DNA from: Planctomycetota bacterium
Lineage (GTDB): Bacteria > Planctomycetota > Planctomycetia > Isosphaerales > Isosphaeraceae
DNA length: 45,604 bases
Direction of reading: 5' to 3'
Assembly: GCA_021791715.1 (NCBI GenBank)
Contig: JAJYWB010000051.1
Coordinates: 1 to 45,604 of the forward strand
Made by a program: the position numbers and the translations under genes. This document shows, piece after piece, positions 24,169 to 33,326 of this stretch (its first letter is position 1; each line of letters opens with the position of its first letter). The notes beneath the pieces were generated by a model. That model was not told the origin of the DNA. It worked only from the letters and a program-made list of their open reading frames with translations, and did not search any database.

Positions 24169-26142
24169 ATGGCGGACGAACGGAAGAATACGGGCTCGAT
24201 TCAAAGCGTTTTGGTGGAGAACCGGGTGTTTCCGCCCCCGGCCGATTTTTCGACCGCCGCTCATATCCGCTCGCTCGCCGAGTACGAAGCGCTCTGGAAC
24301 CGCGCCAAAGACGACCCCGAAGGTTTCTGGGCCGAGCAAGCCGAGATTCTCACCTGGGATTCACGCTGGAACAACGTACTGGAATGGGAACCGAAATCGG
24401 CCCGGGCGAATTGGTTCACCGGAGGAACGCTCAACGCTTCGGTCAATTGCGTCGATCGCCACGCGTCGGGTCCTCGGAAAAACAAAGCCGCGATCATCTG
24501 GGAGGGGGAACCCGGCGATCGACGTACGCTCACATATCGCGATCTTGAACGCGAGGTGAATCGTTTCGCGGGCGTTTTGAAACGACTGGGAACGAAGCGG
24601 GGCGATGTTGTAGCCATTTATATGCCGATGATTCCCGAGCTTGCGATCGCGATGCTCGCGTGCGCTCGGCTCGGTGCTCCGCACACCGTCGTTTTCGGCG
24701 GTTTCAGCGCCGAGGCGCTCGCGGGTCGGATCGAAGATTGCGGCGCCAAAGTGCTCGTCACCGCCGACGGCGGTTATCGGCGAGGCAAGGTCGTCGCGCT
24801 GAAAGAACACGCCGACGCCGCGCTGGCGCGTTGTCCTTCGATCGCGCACTCGATCGTCGTCCGCCGCACCGGGCGGGAAGTTGAAATGAAACCCGGACGC
24901 GATCATTGGTGGCACGAACTCATCGAAAACGCACCGGCGCATTGTCCCGCCGAATCGCTCGATTCCGAAGCTCCCTTGTTCATCCTTTATACCTCGGGAT
25001 CGACCGGCAAACCGAAAGGGATCCTGCACACCACCGCGGGCTATCTTCTCGGCGCCGCGATCACCACCCGCTGGGTTTTCGATCTCAAAGAAGACGACAC
25101 CTATTTTTGCACCGCCGATTGCGGCTGGATCACGGGTCACACTTATGTCGTCTACGGCCCGCTCGCGCTCGGGGCTTCGGTCGTGATGTACGAAGGCGCC
25201 CCGAACCATCCCGACGAGGCTCGCTTCTGGAAGATCGTCGAGGATCATCGCGTGTCGATTCTTTACACCGCTCCGACCGCGATTCGCGCGTTCATGAAAT
25301 GGGGTGAACAATTTCCTCGTCGTCATGATTTATCAAGTTTACGTGTGTTGGGCTCGGTGGGCGAGCCGATCAATCCCGAGGCTTGGATGTGGTATCGCGA
25401 GGTGATCGGCGGCGGCCGGAGCCCGGTCGTCGACACGTGGTGGCAAACCGAGACGGGATCGATCATGATCGCCCCGTTGCCCGGCGCCACTCCGACGGTC
25501 CCCGGTTCCGCGACACTCCCCCTCCCTGGGATCGTCCCCGAGGTCGTCGATCATCACGGCGATCCAGTTCCTCCCGGTACGGGGGGATATCTCGTCATTC
25601 GCAAACCTTGGCCGTCGATGTTGCGAACGATCCACGGCGACGCCAAGCGCTATCTCGAACAATACTGGAGCGAAATTCCAGGGGTTTACTTTACGGGAGA
25701 CGGCGCAAGGCGCGATGAAAACGGCAACTTTTGGATCATGGGACGCGTCGACGACGTGTTGAACGTATCAGGACATCGGCTTTCGACGATGGAAATCGAA
25801 AGCGCTCTTGTCAGCCATCCCAAGGTCGCGGAGGCCGCGGTCGTCGGCAAGCCCGACGACCTCAAGGGACAATCGATCACCGCGTTCGTCACGCTCGAAT
25901 CGAGCCAAACGCCTTCGGAGGCCCTGAGGCACGAGCTTCGGTCGCACGTGGTTAAAGAGATCGGCGCGCTCGCCCGACCCGACGAAATCCGCTTTACCGA
26001 TTCGTTGCCCAAAACACGAAGCGGTAAAATCATGCGTCGCTTGCTGCGCGACGTCGCCGCCGGACGCGAAAGCACCGGGGATACGTCGACGCTCGAAGAT
26101 CTCGGCGCGCTCGCTCGTTTGCGCCAAGACGACGAAGCGTAA
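24169..26142 (+). CDS. acs: Acetyl-CoA synthetase (AMP-forming)
   Basis: Activates acetate to acetyl-CoA through acetyl-AMP (cytoplasm). At 657 residues it is the normal Acs length. Visible motifs: the N-terminal Acs region ([20 protein letters not shown]), P-loop-like [11 protein letters not shown] at 274-284, the acetate-pocket region [47 protein letters not shown] with the hinge Asp, and the C-terminal [11 protein letters not shown] with catalytic Lys620, the residue classically regulated by acetylation. GGAG lies about 10 nt before ATG 24169. Its last about 20 codons ([17 protein letters not shown]) are repeated three times downstream. Confidence 0.97.
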   Translation: MADERKNTGSIQSVLVENRVFPPPADFSTAAHIRSLAEYEALWNRAKDDPEGFWAEQAEILTWDSRWNNVLEWEPKSARANWFTGGTLNASVNCVDRHASGPRKNKAAIIWEGEPGDRRTLTYRDLEREVNRFAGVLKRLGTKRGDVVAIYMPMIPELAIAMLACARLGAPHTVVFGGFSAEALAGRIEDCGAKVLVTADGGYRRGKVVALKEHADAALARCPSIAHSIVVRRTGREVEMKPGRDHWWHELIENAPAHCPAESLDSEAPLFILYTSGSTGKPKGILHTTAGYLLGAAITTRWVFDLKEDDTYFCTADCGWITGHTYVVYGPLALGASVVMYEGAPNHPDEARFWKIVEDHRVSILYTAPTAIRAFMKWGEQFPRRHDLSSLRVLGSVGEPINPEAWMWYREVIGGGRSPVVDTWWQTETGSIMIAPLPGATPTVPGSATLPLPGIVPEVVDHHGDPVPPGTGGYLVIRKPWPSMLRTIHGDAKRYLEQYWSEIPGVYFTGDGARRDENGNFWIMGRVDDVLNVSGHRLSTMEIESALVSHPKVAEAAVVGKPDDLKGQSITAFVTLESSQTPSEALRHELRSHVVKEIGALARPDEIRFTDSLPKTRSGKIMRRLLRDVAAGRESTGDTSTLEDLGALARLRQDDEA

Positions 26143-26243
26143 CGCTATTTTGATCTCGCAGATATCTTGATCGATCAGATCGGAAAAACGACGCGGTGTG
26201 AAATAAGCGCGTCGTTGAAGAGGTTCGCGAAGGCGTCGCTGAA

Positions 26244-26345
26244 ATGACGACGCTCGAAGATCTCGGCGCGCTCGCTCGTTTGAGCCAAAACGACGAAGCG
26301 TCGCATTATTCCGATTTTACATGTATCGATCCACTATATCGGTAA
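26244..26345 (+). CDS. Micro-ORF B: Acs-tail-like peptide (33 aa)
   Basis: ATG 26244 opens a frame reading [19 protein letters not shown], nearly identical to the Acs C-terminus. The stop used by acs is changed to TCG here, so the frame runs 14 residues further to TAA at 26343. No good Shine-Dalgarno is seen. It may be a translated small protein or merely a duplicated gene end. Confidence 0.3.
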   Translation: MTTLEDLGALARLSQNDEASHYSDFTCIDPLYR

Positions 26346-26362
26346 ATCGATGCTTCGCTTAA

Positions 26363-26422
26363 ATGACGAAGCTCGCGGATATCGGAGCGATCGCTCGCTT
26401 GCGCCAAGACGACGAAGCGTAA
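26363..26422 (+). CDS. Micro-ORF C: Acs-tail-like peptide (19 aa)
   Basis: ATG 26363 opens [19 protein letters not shown] and stops at TAA exactly where acs stops in the alignment. Compared with the Acs tail, changes are mostly conservative (E to A, L to I). No clear ribosome-binding site. Confidence 0.3.
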   Translation: MTKLADIGAIARLRQDDEA

Positions 26423-26475
26423 CGCATTTTTGAGACTGCTAATATCTCGATCGTTTTGATCGGTAAATCGGAACT

Positions 26476-26538
26476 ATGCGAACGACGCTCGAAGATCTTG
26501 GCGCGCTCGATCGATCGCGCCAAGACGACGAAACATAA
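26476..26538 (+). CDS. Micro-ORF D: Acs-tail-like peptide (20 aa)
   Basis: ATG 26476 opens [20 protein letters not shown] and stops at TAA at the equivalent position. It retains TLEDLGAL and RQDDE. No clear ribosome-binding site. It lies immediately before the end of convergent rpmB. Confidence 0.3.
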   Translation: MRTTLEDLGALDRSRQDDET

Positions 26539-26570
26539 AACTATTCTGATCTCGCCGATATCTCGATCGA

Positions 26571-26897
26571 TTAGATCGGAAACAGATTTTTCAGTTCTTG
26601 GCGCGCCTTGAGGCTTCCCTTCGAGGCGCGGATCAGCGGGAAGGTTCGCATTTTGCCGTCGACCTCGAGCGTGATCAATCCCGTTCGGATCACCGATGTC
26701 GCGACGCGAACTCGCGTGGTTTCACCGTTCGGCAACCAGATATGAATCGATTGAAGATTCGGCAAAAACTTCCGCCGACTCACTCCGGTCGTCTTTTTGC
26801 CCACTCCGCCTAGGTATTTCGCTTTACCTCGCGTCGTGACATGATTTCCGAACGTCGTCTTCTTGCCGCTGACTTCGCATCGGCGTCCCATCGGCAT
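26571..26897 (-). CDS. rpmB: 50S ribosomal protein bL28
   Basis: A structural protein of the large ribosomal subunit. The 108-residue product starts MPMGRRCEVSGKKTTFGNHV, the bL28 N-terminal signature, followed by SRRKFLPNLQSIHIWLPNGE and VATSVIRTGLITLEVDGK. It is longer at the C-terminus than the roughly 75-residue E. coli protein (extra FPLIRASKGSLKARQELKNL). GAGGAG sits just upstream of ATG 26897. It lies 47 nt after rpmF and is probably co-transcribed. Its stop codon falls inside the last acs-tail repeat. Confidence 0.93.
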   Translation of the reverse strand: MPMGRRCEVSGKKTTFGNHVTTRGKAKYLGGVGKKTTGVSRRKFLPNLQSIHIWLPNGETTRVRVATSVIRTGLITLEVDGKMRTFPLIRASKGSLKARQELKNLFPI

Positions 26898-26944
26898 AGC
26901 TCCTCATGAATGATCGATTTGGAATGAATCGATGAACGTCACGA

Positions 26945-27154
26945 TCACTTCGAACCCGACCGCGGCTTGGCCGCGGGGACGCGAACCCGACCGCGCTGGA
27001 TGTTGCCGCACTCCTCCACCTGATCGCACACCTTGTGCGGAGGAACGGCCTCTTTGCACTGCGGGCAAATATTCAGGCTGGGGGCGACGAGCGCGTCGTG
27101 GCTACGACGCATCCCTTGCTTTGAAGGCGACTTCCGTCTCTTAGGAACACCCAC
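26945..27154 (-). CDS. rpmF: 50S ribosomal protein bL32
   Basis: Large-subunit ribosomal protein of 69 residues. VPKRRKSPSK and MRRSHDALVAPSLNICPQCKEAVPPHKVC match bL32. The GTG at 27154 is chosen because it aligns with the family N-terminus (MAVPKRR) and GGGAG lies about eight bases upstream; in-frame GTGs at 27163 and 27169 are alternatives. The zinc ribbon is odd: the first knuckle is CPQC, but the second reads CDQVEEC (C-x5-C) instead of the usual C-x2-C. The C-terminus is a basic tail. In many bacteria rpmF precedes plsX/fabH; here it precedes rpmB. Confidence 0.92.
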   Translation of the reverse strand: MGVPKRRKSPSKQGMRRSHDALVAPSLNICPQCKEAVPPHKVCDQVEECGNIQRGRVRVPAAKPRSGSK

Positions 27155-27418
27155 GTACCACACTCCCACACGGCGAACGTAATGGAATCGAATCGGGGAA
27201 AAGTCCCAAGTTAACGAGGCGAGGCGGGGTTACGCAAGCCGATTCGCCTCGATTTTTCAGCTCGAACGTCGAAAACCGAGCCGAACGTGTGGTTTCGCGG
27301 CTTCGTCAAGCAAACCTTGGCGCTTCCGTCGCGTCGCTGGAAGCGTGTTTTATCTTAAGCGAGCGAGCGGTCGAGAGGATTATCTCGCTCATGTCGGCGA
27401 TACGGATCGGGTATCGCC
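27155..27418. other. Divergent-free gap between rpmF and the GNAT gene
   Basis: 264 bases with no supported gene. Promoter of the rpmF-rpmB unit is expected here. No tRNA-like or terminator structure was recognised. Confidence 0.5.
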
Positions 27419-28699
27419 TCACGCCGTGGCGCCGTCGAGAGCGCCCCGCCAAACCGTATCGCGTGGGAATAAAATCCGGGCGGCGTCGATCGCGGTCGCG
27501 GTCGAAGCCTCGATCGATTCATGTTCAAGCCCTTGATCAAAGTCGACTCGGCCGAGCGCCAATCGAACCATCGACGACCCCGATAGCGTTAGGTGCCGCC
27601 GACTCAACTTATCGGGCTCGATTCGCGATTTCGACGGGTCCTCGTCGACGTGAATCAACCATCGACGATCGTCGACGGTCAAACCCATTTCGACCGGAAA
27701 ATCCGCCCCCGCGTCGCGCGCCCGTCGACCCAATTCGGGCAAAATCGCCTTCAAAAAACCCTCGACGTCACAGATGTGATACATCGAAGTCGTGCCGTCC
27801 CAATCCTCTTGTTCGACGACGCGACCCGACGCCTTGACGAACACGTCCATCACGGGATGATTCAAAGGAGCGTGAACGACGACCTCGGGATACGCTCGCT
27901 CCATCGCCTCGGATCGGACCCGACCCAAAAGCGCCTGGAGCGCCTTGGGATGCGCCTCTTCGGCCGCGATCTCCAAGATCCGGTGATCCTTCACAAAAGC
28001 GTAGCCACGAACGCGATCGCCGTGACATGATACCCATATTACATGAGCATATCTGCGGCCGATCACCCACCGCCAGTATTCCTCGTCGCGCACCACCGAA
28101 CCCGTCGTTCTTCCGAATCGTTGATCGTAGATCTTCATCAGATCGCCGAGTTCGACCTGACGCCACGGACGAACGTGCCAGATCGCCCCAGCGCCCTTGC
28201 CTTCGACGAGCCCGTCCCCCATCGGCGGCAGGTTCCGGCTCGAAGTCACCCCCACCGAATGCCCGCCGCACTCGACCCACCCCAGAGGGCGATAAAACTG
28301 CGGCATCGAGGTCGTCAGCGTTTGGATCACGCACCCCGTCGCTTTCCCTCTCATGTCCGCGAGCTTGAGCAAATTTTGCGCGAACCCCATCCCGCGATAT
28401 TCGGGCAACGTCCCCACCCACATCACCCCGTTCATCGGCAAATGAACCGACCCGTAACGGATTTTACGTTCAGTCATATGCAAATGGCTAACGATTCTGC
28501 CGTCGACCTTGACGAGAATACGGCGATCGGGCCGATACATCGGGTCGTTGAGCGCTCCCAGAAACGATTCGCGATCGGGAGCGTGAAAAATATGGAGCAA
28601 AAGTTGATAAACGGCCTCGTGGTCGGCCTCGCTACCCAGGCAATACTCGACCGAGCCGCGACGGTAAGGCAGGCGAAGAATGGGCTCGGAAGCTTTCAT
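27419..28699 (-). CDS. GNAT acetyltransferase, Eis-like (GNAT-GNAT-SCP2 type)
   Basis: A 426-residue protein that presumably transfers an acetyl group from acetyl-CoA to an amine. The N-terminal GNAT domain shows VMWVGTLPEYRGMGFAQNLL, with the acetyl-CoA pyrophosphate-binding YRGMGFA motif near residue 100, then a second, degenerate GNAT region (EEYWRWVIGRRYAHVIWVS ... GYAFVKDHRILEI) and a C-terminal SCP2-like region (LTVDDRRWLIHV ... LTLSGSSMVRLALGRVD), the layout of Eis-family proteins. ATG 28699 is preferred; the open frame extends to a TTG at 28780. It is downstream of the BshC-like gene with a 176-nt gap. The acceptor is unknown. Confidence 0.85.
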   Translation of the reverse strand: MKASEPILRLPYRRGSVEYCLGSEADHEAVYQLLLHIFHAPDRESFLGALNDPMYRPDRRILVKVDGRIVSHLHMTERKIRYGSVHLPMNGVMWVGTLPEYRGMGFAQNLLKLADMRGKATGCVIQTLTTSMPQFYRPLGWVECGGHSVGVTSSRNLPPMGDGLVEGKGAGAIWHVRPWRQVELGDLMKIYDQRFGRTTGSVVRDEEYWRWVIGRRYAHVIWVSCHGDRVRGYAFVKDHRILEIAAEEAHPKALQALLGRVRSEAMERAYPEVVVHAPLNHPVMDVFVKASGRVVEQEDWDGTTSMYHICDVEGFLKAILPELGRRARDAGADFPVEMGLTVDDRRWLIHVDEDPSKSRIEPDKLSRRHLTLSGSSMVRLALGRVDFDQGLEHESIEASTATAIDAARILFPRDTVWRGALDGATA

Positions 28700-28875
28700 C
28701 AGCGGGTCCAACGGTCTTCGCGTACGAGAGGCGACGCCGGGCGGTCGACCAAATGATCGTCGATCAACTCGGTCGACCAAAGGTTCGTCGATCGACGGGC
28801 GGTTTCAAAACCGGTTTTTGTATTCTATGGTGAGCGTCGTCGCTCGGCGCGGGATTTCTCAAAAAAACCACAACT

Positions 28876-30510
28876 TTAACCAGAACCCGGGCTTATGCCG
28901 TGCTGGGCGAGCGCCCCGAGAAACCTTGAGCGGTCGTGAGTGACGAGCGAGTACTCGCGATAACGCGCGGGGGCTCGTAACTTGAGAGCGACAAGCAACC
29001 GATCGCGTTGGGCGACCATCCGATCGCGTTCGGCGACGAGATACGCTTCGAGCGCCTCGTTCAACCGCCGTATCGTCGCCTTTCTCCGCTTTCGCTCAAA
29101 CCGCGTCGAACACAAAGATCGAATCGCGTCCCGCTTCTCCAAAATCAATCGGCGAGCCTCGGCCGGAGCGTCGTCACCCAAAACGCGATCGGGATTGAAT
29201 CGAAGATCGCGCAGCCGACGATTCAACTCCTCCAATTCGATCATCGACGGACTCGACGAAGGCTCGCCGCCGCCGATCCACAAAGTGAGTGATAAAGCCA
29301 GAAATTCGGGAGGCTCGACGCCAAGAAACTCTCGAATGATTTCGTCTCCTAATTCATCATATTTCGCTCCGCCGATCCCGTGAACGAACAGATCGCCGAC
29401 GAGCAACCTGGCGAACATCGTCGTCGTGAGAGCCCGAGGCCGAATCCGCACGCCCGACTTCGGCAAGTCGAGCAACCGATCGACCGCGCAGCAAGCGTCG
29501 CGATCCGCCGCGAGCGGAAGCTCGACGAACGGATCGGGCTCGCCGCCGATCCTCAGCGCGATCGTCTTCGACCGCGCTCGAATCAACAACGGCCTACGCC
29601 GCGGCGCGGTTTCACGCCACGCCCAAAACGGCGCCTCGAGCCAATCACCCTCGATCCCCAGATCCGCGACGGGATGATTCTTACTTCGAATTTTATGAAT
29701 CGATCGATACGAGGCCAACGCGTCGTTATGAACGTTTCGATAACGAGGCAAATGCGCCAAGATATGACACAAAAACCATGCGAAACTCTCGGTCTCGGCG
29801 ATGCGACCGAGCGTAATCTCGTAATTCCCCGCACCCCACGCGGTTTCGAGCGCACTCCGCGCCGCGGCGAACCGAACCCCCGAACGATCCGATCGCTCTG
29901 CCGCGGCGACCGCGAGCGGCCAAAACTCACGAACGATCGGTTCTTTCACCAATCCCGCGACCGCGGCTTCGATCTTTCCGCCAAAATCGGCGAATAAACT
30001 TTCGTCTTGAACCCGCCAATCCTCGAATGGAACGTCGAGCGACCAAGAGTCGAACGGAATCCGCTCGACCGTCAGTCCCTCCGACCCCGAAGCCTTTCGA
30101 GGGGTGCGAATTTCGGCCGATTTGGGCAGATCGTTGTCGACGATCATGTTCAAGCCGATCGCGCCGAACCGCCGCGCGAGCGCCGCGACCGCGAAATTTT
30201 TCACCCACACGCCGGGATGAAAGATCTCGGGCTGATGCCCCGTCATCACAATACCACATGAACTTGTAAGATCGTGTTCAGGAATTGGGAAACCATAATC
30301 GATTGCGCACGACCGCGCGACCGCGAACGCGTCGCGTCGCGCCATGGCGCGCAATCGAACCGCGCCGCGCCCCTGAAAATCGTGATCCCAACCCTCGAAG
30401 CGCGCGCGATTTTCGCGCCACGGCCGCTCGGCTTCGGCGAGCGGCGGGACTTGAAGAAGCTCGCCGTCGCCGCTCGGGGCGCGGAGAATCAGACCGCTCA
30501 TCCGCGACAT
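28876..30510 (-). CDS. Conserved protein of unknown function, distantly BshC-like
   Basis: A 544-residue protein without a firmly recognised family. MTGHQPEIFHPGVWVKNFAV (about residues 88-107) followed by NMIVDND resembles the nucleotide-binding start of BshC, the cysteine-adding enzyme of bacillithiol synthesis, and RPRALTTTMFARLLVGDLF with FVHGIGGAKYDEL lies where BshC has its second conserved block. Residues about 430-520 are charged and likely helical or coiled (EELNRRLRDLRF ... RRLILEKRDAIRSL). This makes a ligase-like or BshC-fold role an inference only. GAGAAGGG precedes ATG 30510. The gene overlaps the end of the upstream GT2 gene by 13 nt, implying coupled expression. Confidence 0.7.
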   Translation of the reverse strand: MSRMSGLILRAPSGDGELLQVPPLAEAERPWRENRARFEGWDHDFQGRGAVRLRAMARRDAFAVARSCAIDYGFPIPEHDLTSSCGIVMTGHQPEIFHPGVWVKNFAVAALARRFGAIGLNMIVDNDLPKSAEIRTPRKASGSEGLTVERIPFDSWSLDVPFEDWRVQDESLFADFGGKIEAAVAGLVKEPIVREFWPLAVAAAERSDRSGVRFAAARSALETAWGAGNYEITLGRIAETESFAWFLCHILAHLPRYRNVHNDALASYRSIHKIRSKNHPVADLGIEGDWLEAPFWAWRETAPRRRPLLIRARSKTIALRIGGEPDPFVELPLAADRDACCAVDRLLDLPKSGVRIRPRALTTTMFARLLVGDLFVHGIGGAKYDELGDEIIREFLGVEPPEFLALSLTLWIGGGEPSSSPSMIELEELNRRLRDLRFNPDRVLGDDAPAEARRLILEKRDAIRSLCSTRFERKRRKATIRRLNEALEAYLVAERDRMVAQRDRLLVALKLRAPARYREYSLVTHDRSRFLGALAQHGISPGSG

Positions 30511-31217
30511 CCCTTCTCGACCGCCGATCCCGACCTTTCGAGAGCCGCCTCGAACACCGCTCGATAATGATTGAGCCGATTCGTCGCGTCGTCGAGCGAT
30601 CCGCCGAACGCGCGCGATTCATCAAGATAAATTAACGGCACGGGAACCTCGATAATCGTCAACCCGTGCTCGACCGCCTGAACCCAAACCTGAAGCGGCA
30701 TCGCGTAGCCGAAATCCGTAATTTCAAACTTCTTAAGAGCGCTTGCGCGATACGCCTTGAACCCGCAGAAAGCGTCGGTCAGGTTCAAACCCAATCGCTC
30801 GTTGATAAGCCGCGTCACCTCCATGTTGATCCGTCTTCGCTCGATCGGAGGACGTTGCGACGGATCAAAAACTTGTAAATATCGACTCCCCGACACGATG
30901 TCGTAACGGTCGAGAGGCGCGGCGATCTCGGGGATTCGAGCGGGCTCGTGCTGACCGTCGCAGTCGAGCGTCACCAATCCGTCGAAACCGCGGTCGAGCG
31001 TGAATTCAAACGCCGACTTCAAGCCCGCGCCGTAGCCGCGATTTCGCTCGTGACGAACGACCTCGATCGACGGGAAACCGCGGAGGATCTCGGGAGTTCG
31101 ATCGGTCGAGCCGTCGTCCACGACGAGAACTTCCGACGTGTGGCGAAGAACCTCCGAGAGAACCCCCTCGATGTATCGTTCCTCATTATAAACCGGAATC
31201 GCGGTCAAAATTCGCAT
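30498..31217 (-). CDS. Family 2 glycosyltransferase (DPM1-like)
   Basis: A compact 239-residue GT-A enzyme. MRILTAIPVYNEERYIEGVL, LVVDDGSTDRTPEIL, NRGYGAGLKSAFEF and VTLDCDGQHEPARIPEI are the usual dolichol/polyprenyl-phosphate mannosyltransferase landmarks; DAFCGFKAYRASALKKF is the downstream conserved loop. No C-terminal transmembrane helices. ATG 31217 starts at the conserved MRILTAIPVYNE; the frame extends to a TTG at 31235. Its stop overlaps the start of the BshC-like gene. It probably makes a polyprenyl-phosphate sugar used elsewhere. Confidence 0.92.
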   Translation of the reverse strand: MRILTAIPVYNEERYIEGVLSEVLRHTSEVLVVDDGSTDRTPEILRGFPSIEVVRHERNRGYGAGLKSAFEFTLDRGFDGLVTLDCDGQHEPARIPEIAAPLDRYDIVSGSRYLQVFDPSQRPPIERRRINMEVTRLINERLGLNLTDAFCGFKAYRASALKKFEITDFGYAMPLQVWVQAVEHGLTIIEVPVPLIYLDESRAFGGSLDDATNRLNHYRAVFEAALERSGSAVEKGCRG

Positions 31218-31607
31218 GGAGGTTTTGAGATCCAATTAATAACTTCAACCTCGTGTCGACGCCAAAATATCGCAAACCGTATTGTAGATGCCCGGAAATC
31301 GAAGTCAACGAAACGAGGTCCGAACCGATCATGCGATCATTCGACCTACCTGCGGTGAACATCCCGCCGATCACCGATCGATCGTTCGCGCCTCGCTCGT
31401 CGTAACCAAGCATTCCCCGAGGGGTGGCGAACCGCGATCGATCGGGTAAAATTGAATCGCCTTAAACCGGGCACGTGAGGCGAATTCGTTCTTCTCACAA
31501 TCATCCAACCGGCCGGCGACCGCCCTCTTTACTTAACCCTTGCCGGTCGCGCAGTCGAAGTTTAGATACCCGCGCCGACGCGGGAACGGGTCGAGAGGAC
31601 GGTTTCG
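31218..31607. other. Divergent intergenic region
   Basis: 390 bases between the minus-strand GT2 unit and the plus-strand sulfatase. Only shadow open frames were seen. It should hold both promoters; no confident boxes. GAGAGGAC precedes ATG 31608 as ribosome-binding site. Confidence 0.55.
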
Positions 31608-33125
31608 ATGTCGAGCGATTCGTTGAAGAATCACGTTCAAAAAGCGTTCGCGTGGGCGACGCTCGCCGCGGTCTTTCTACCCTCGATCGCCCGCTCACAA
31701 GATCGTCGAGCCGATCGACCCAACGTTTTGTTCCTCCTCGCCGACGATCAACGCGCCGACACGATCGCCGCGTGGGGAAATACACATATCAGAACTCCTA
31801 ACATCGATTCAATCGTTCACCGAGGGTTCAGCTTTCGTAATCATTATTGTTTCGGGTCGAACAGCGGAGCGGTTTGTTTGCCGAGCCGCGCGATGTTGAT
31901 GTCGGGTAAAACTTGGCTGCAAATTAAAAACGACTTGAGCGGGGTGGAAACCCTCCCCGAACGGCTCTCGAAATCGGGCTACGCGGTTTTCGCGACGGGG
32001 AAATGGCACAACGGCGAGGCGTCGTTCGTTCGATCGTTCCCCGAGGCGAGATCGGTTTTCTTCGGCGGGATGGCGGATCATCGCAAGGTTCCGATCGCCG
32101 ACGTACACGATGGAAAGGTCGTCAATCGTCGCGTCGCCGAAAAGTTTTCGAGCGTGGAGTTCGCCGACGCGGCGGTTGAATATCTCGAGAGTCGTCAAAC
32201 CGACGATCCTTTTTTCTGTTACGTCGCGTTCACGGCGCCCCACGACCCGCGCGACCCTCCCGATTCGTTCAAGCGCATGTATTACGACAATCGTCCCCCG
32301 CTCCCCGATAATTATGCGCCCGAACCGAAGTTCGACAACGGCTTGACGGTGAACGTGCGCGACGAAAACCTCGCTCCCTATCCGCGCACCAAAGAAGTGA
32401 TTTCAGACCAATTATGTGAATATTATGGAATGATTACACATTTGGACGAACAGGTCGGTCGGATTTTGGCGGCGCTCGAGAAAAGGGGTCGAACGAGAAA
32501 TACGATCGTGATTTATTCGGCGGATCACGGATTGGCGATCGGGAGCCACGGCTTGCTAGGAAAACAAAGCTTGTATGAACACAGCATGAAAGCTCCGCTC
32601 GTTATCGCGGGCCCCGGGATTCCCGCGGGACGATCGACCGAAGCGTTCACGTATCACTTCGATCTGTTTCCGACGATTTGCGATTTCGCCGCGGTATCGC
32701 CGCCCGAATCTCTCGCGGGATTCAGTCTCAAACCGATATTGACCGGGGAACAAACGCGAATCCGCGACTCGATCTTTTTGCCGTACGGAAATTTGATGCG
32801 GTCGATTCGCGACGACCGCTGGAAGCTGATCGTTTATCCGCCGATCAATTATCGAGAACTGTTTGATCTTAAGAACGATCCCGGCGAGACTCGCAACCTC
32901 GCGGACGAGCCGCGAAACGCCGAGCATGTCGAACGTTTGATCGCGCTGATGAAATCTTGGCGAGAGAAAACGGGCGATCGTCAACCTCTCGAAGTCGACG
33001 CCCCCAAGTCCAAAGACGTGTCCTTCAAGGGATTTGACCGCAAACCCGACCCTTGGCAACCCGATTGGATCGTCAAAAAATACTTTCAGATGAAAAGTAC
33101 CGAATCGAGCTCGAACCCGAATTAA
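31608..33125 (+). CDS. Exported sulfatase
   Basis: Hydrolyses sulfate esters, in planctomycetes typically of sulfated polysaccharides. The 505-residue protein begins with a signal peptide (AFAWATLAAVFLPSIARSQD, cleavage near residue 30). Metal-binding Asp-Asp at 46-47 (LLADDQRADT). The sulfatase signature C-x-P-S-R is CLPSR with Cys90, the residue converted to formylglycine by an anaerobic or oxygen-dependent modifying enzyme not present here. Later metal ligands are in YSADHGLAIGSHGLLGKQS, and the C-terminal domain has the usual ELFDLKNDPGETRNLADEP. It is complete and monocistronic; the substrate sugar is unknown. Confidence 0.95.
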   Translation: MSSDSLKNHVQKAFAWATLAAVFLPSIARSQDRRADRPNVLFLLADDQRADTIAAWGNTHIRTPNIDSIVHRGFSFRNHYCFGSNSGAVCLPSRAMLMSGKTWLQIKNDLSGVETLPERLSKSGYAVFATGKWHNGEASFVRSFPEARSVFFGGMADHRKVPIADVHDGKVVNRRVAEKFSSVEFADAAVEYLESRQTDDPFFCYVAFTAPHDPRDPPDSFKRMYYDNRPPLPDNYAPEPKFDNGLTVNVRDENLAPYPRTKEVISDQLCEYYGMITHLDEQVGRILAALEKRGRTRNTIVIYSADHGLAIGSHGLLGKQSLYEHSMKAPLVIAGPGIPAGRSTEAFTYHFDLFPTICDFAAVSPPESLAGFSLKPILTGEQTRIRDSIFLPYGNLMRSIRDDRWKLIVYPPINYRELFDLKNDPGETRNLADEPRNAEHVERLIALMKSWREKTGDRQPLEVDAPKSKDVSFKGFDRKPDPWQPDWIVKKYFQMKSTESSSNPN

Positions 33126-33326
33126 AACCGCTTTTCAAACAATACTCACCAGACATTTACAATAGTTGATTTGATCATCGGCTCGCAGATCCTCCGAGCC
33201 GATCCGGGTGATCCGTCGCCTTATTCGGATTCGTTTATACGAAGACTTCCCGACGGAATACGTAAGGATATGATCGTGCTAGACTATAAAAAGCATGCAT
33301 ATTTCAATATAATGAATTATCCAAGA
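33126..33326. other. AT-rich intergenic region
   Basis: No supported gene. The sequence becomes AT-rich (about 33290-33330) just before the truncated Rpn copy, a boundary that might mark the edge of an inserted segment. Confidence 0.5.

Larger units (their letters stand above)
26089..26575 (+). repeat. Four tandem copies of the acs 3' end and its flank
   Basis: The 3' coding end of acs plus about 45 nt of flank is present four times: in acs itself (landmark GCTCGAAGAT at 26091) and again near 26252, 26371 and 26487. Start-to-start distances are about 161, 119 and 116 nt. The flank ending GATCGG(A/T)AA is conserved in all copies. Copies diverge by substitutions but largely preserve the peptide. 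The last copy reaches the stop codon of the convergent rpmB gene at 26571-26573. Confidence 0.92.

Noticed and set aside
28743..28800. Transposon end-like repeats (GGTCGACC twice)
   Set aside because: Short, restriction-site-like palindromes in GC-rich sequence with no transposase or target duplication.
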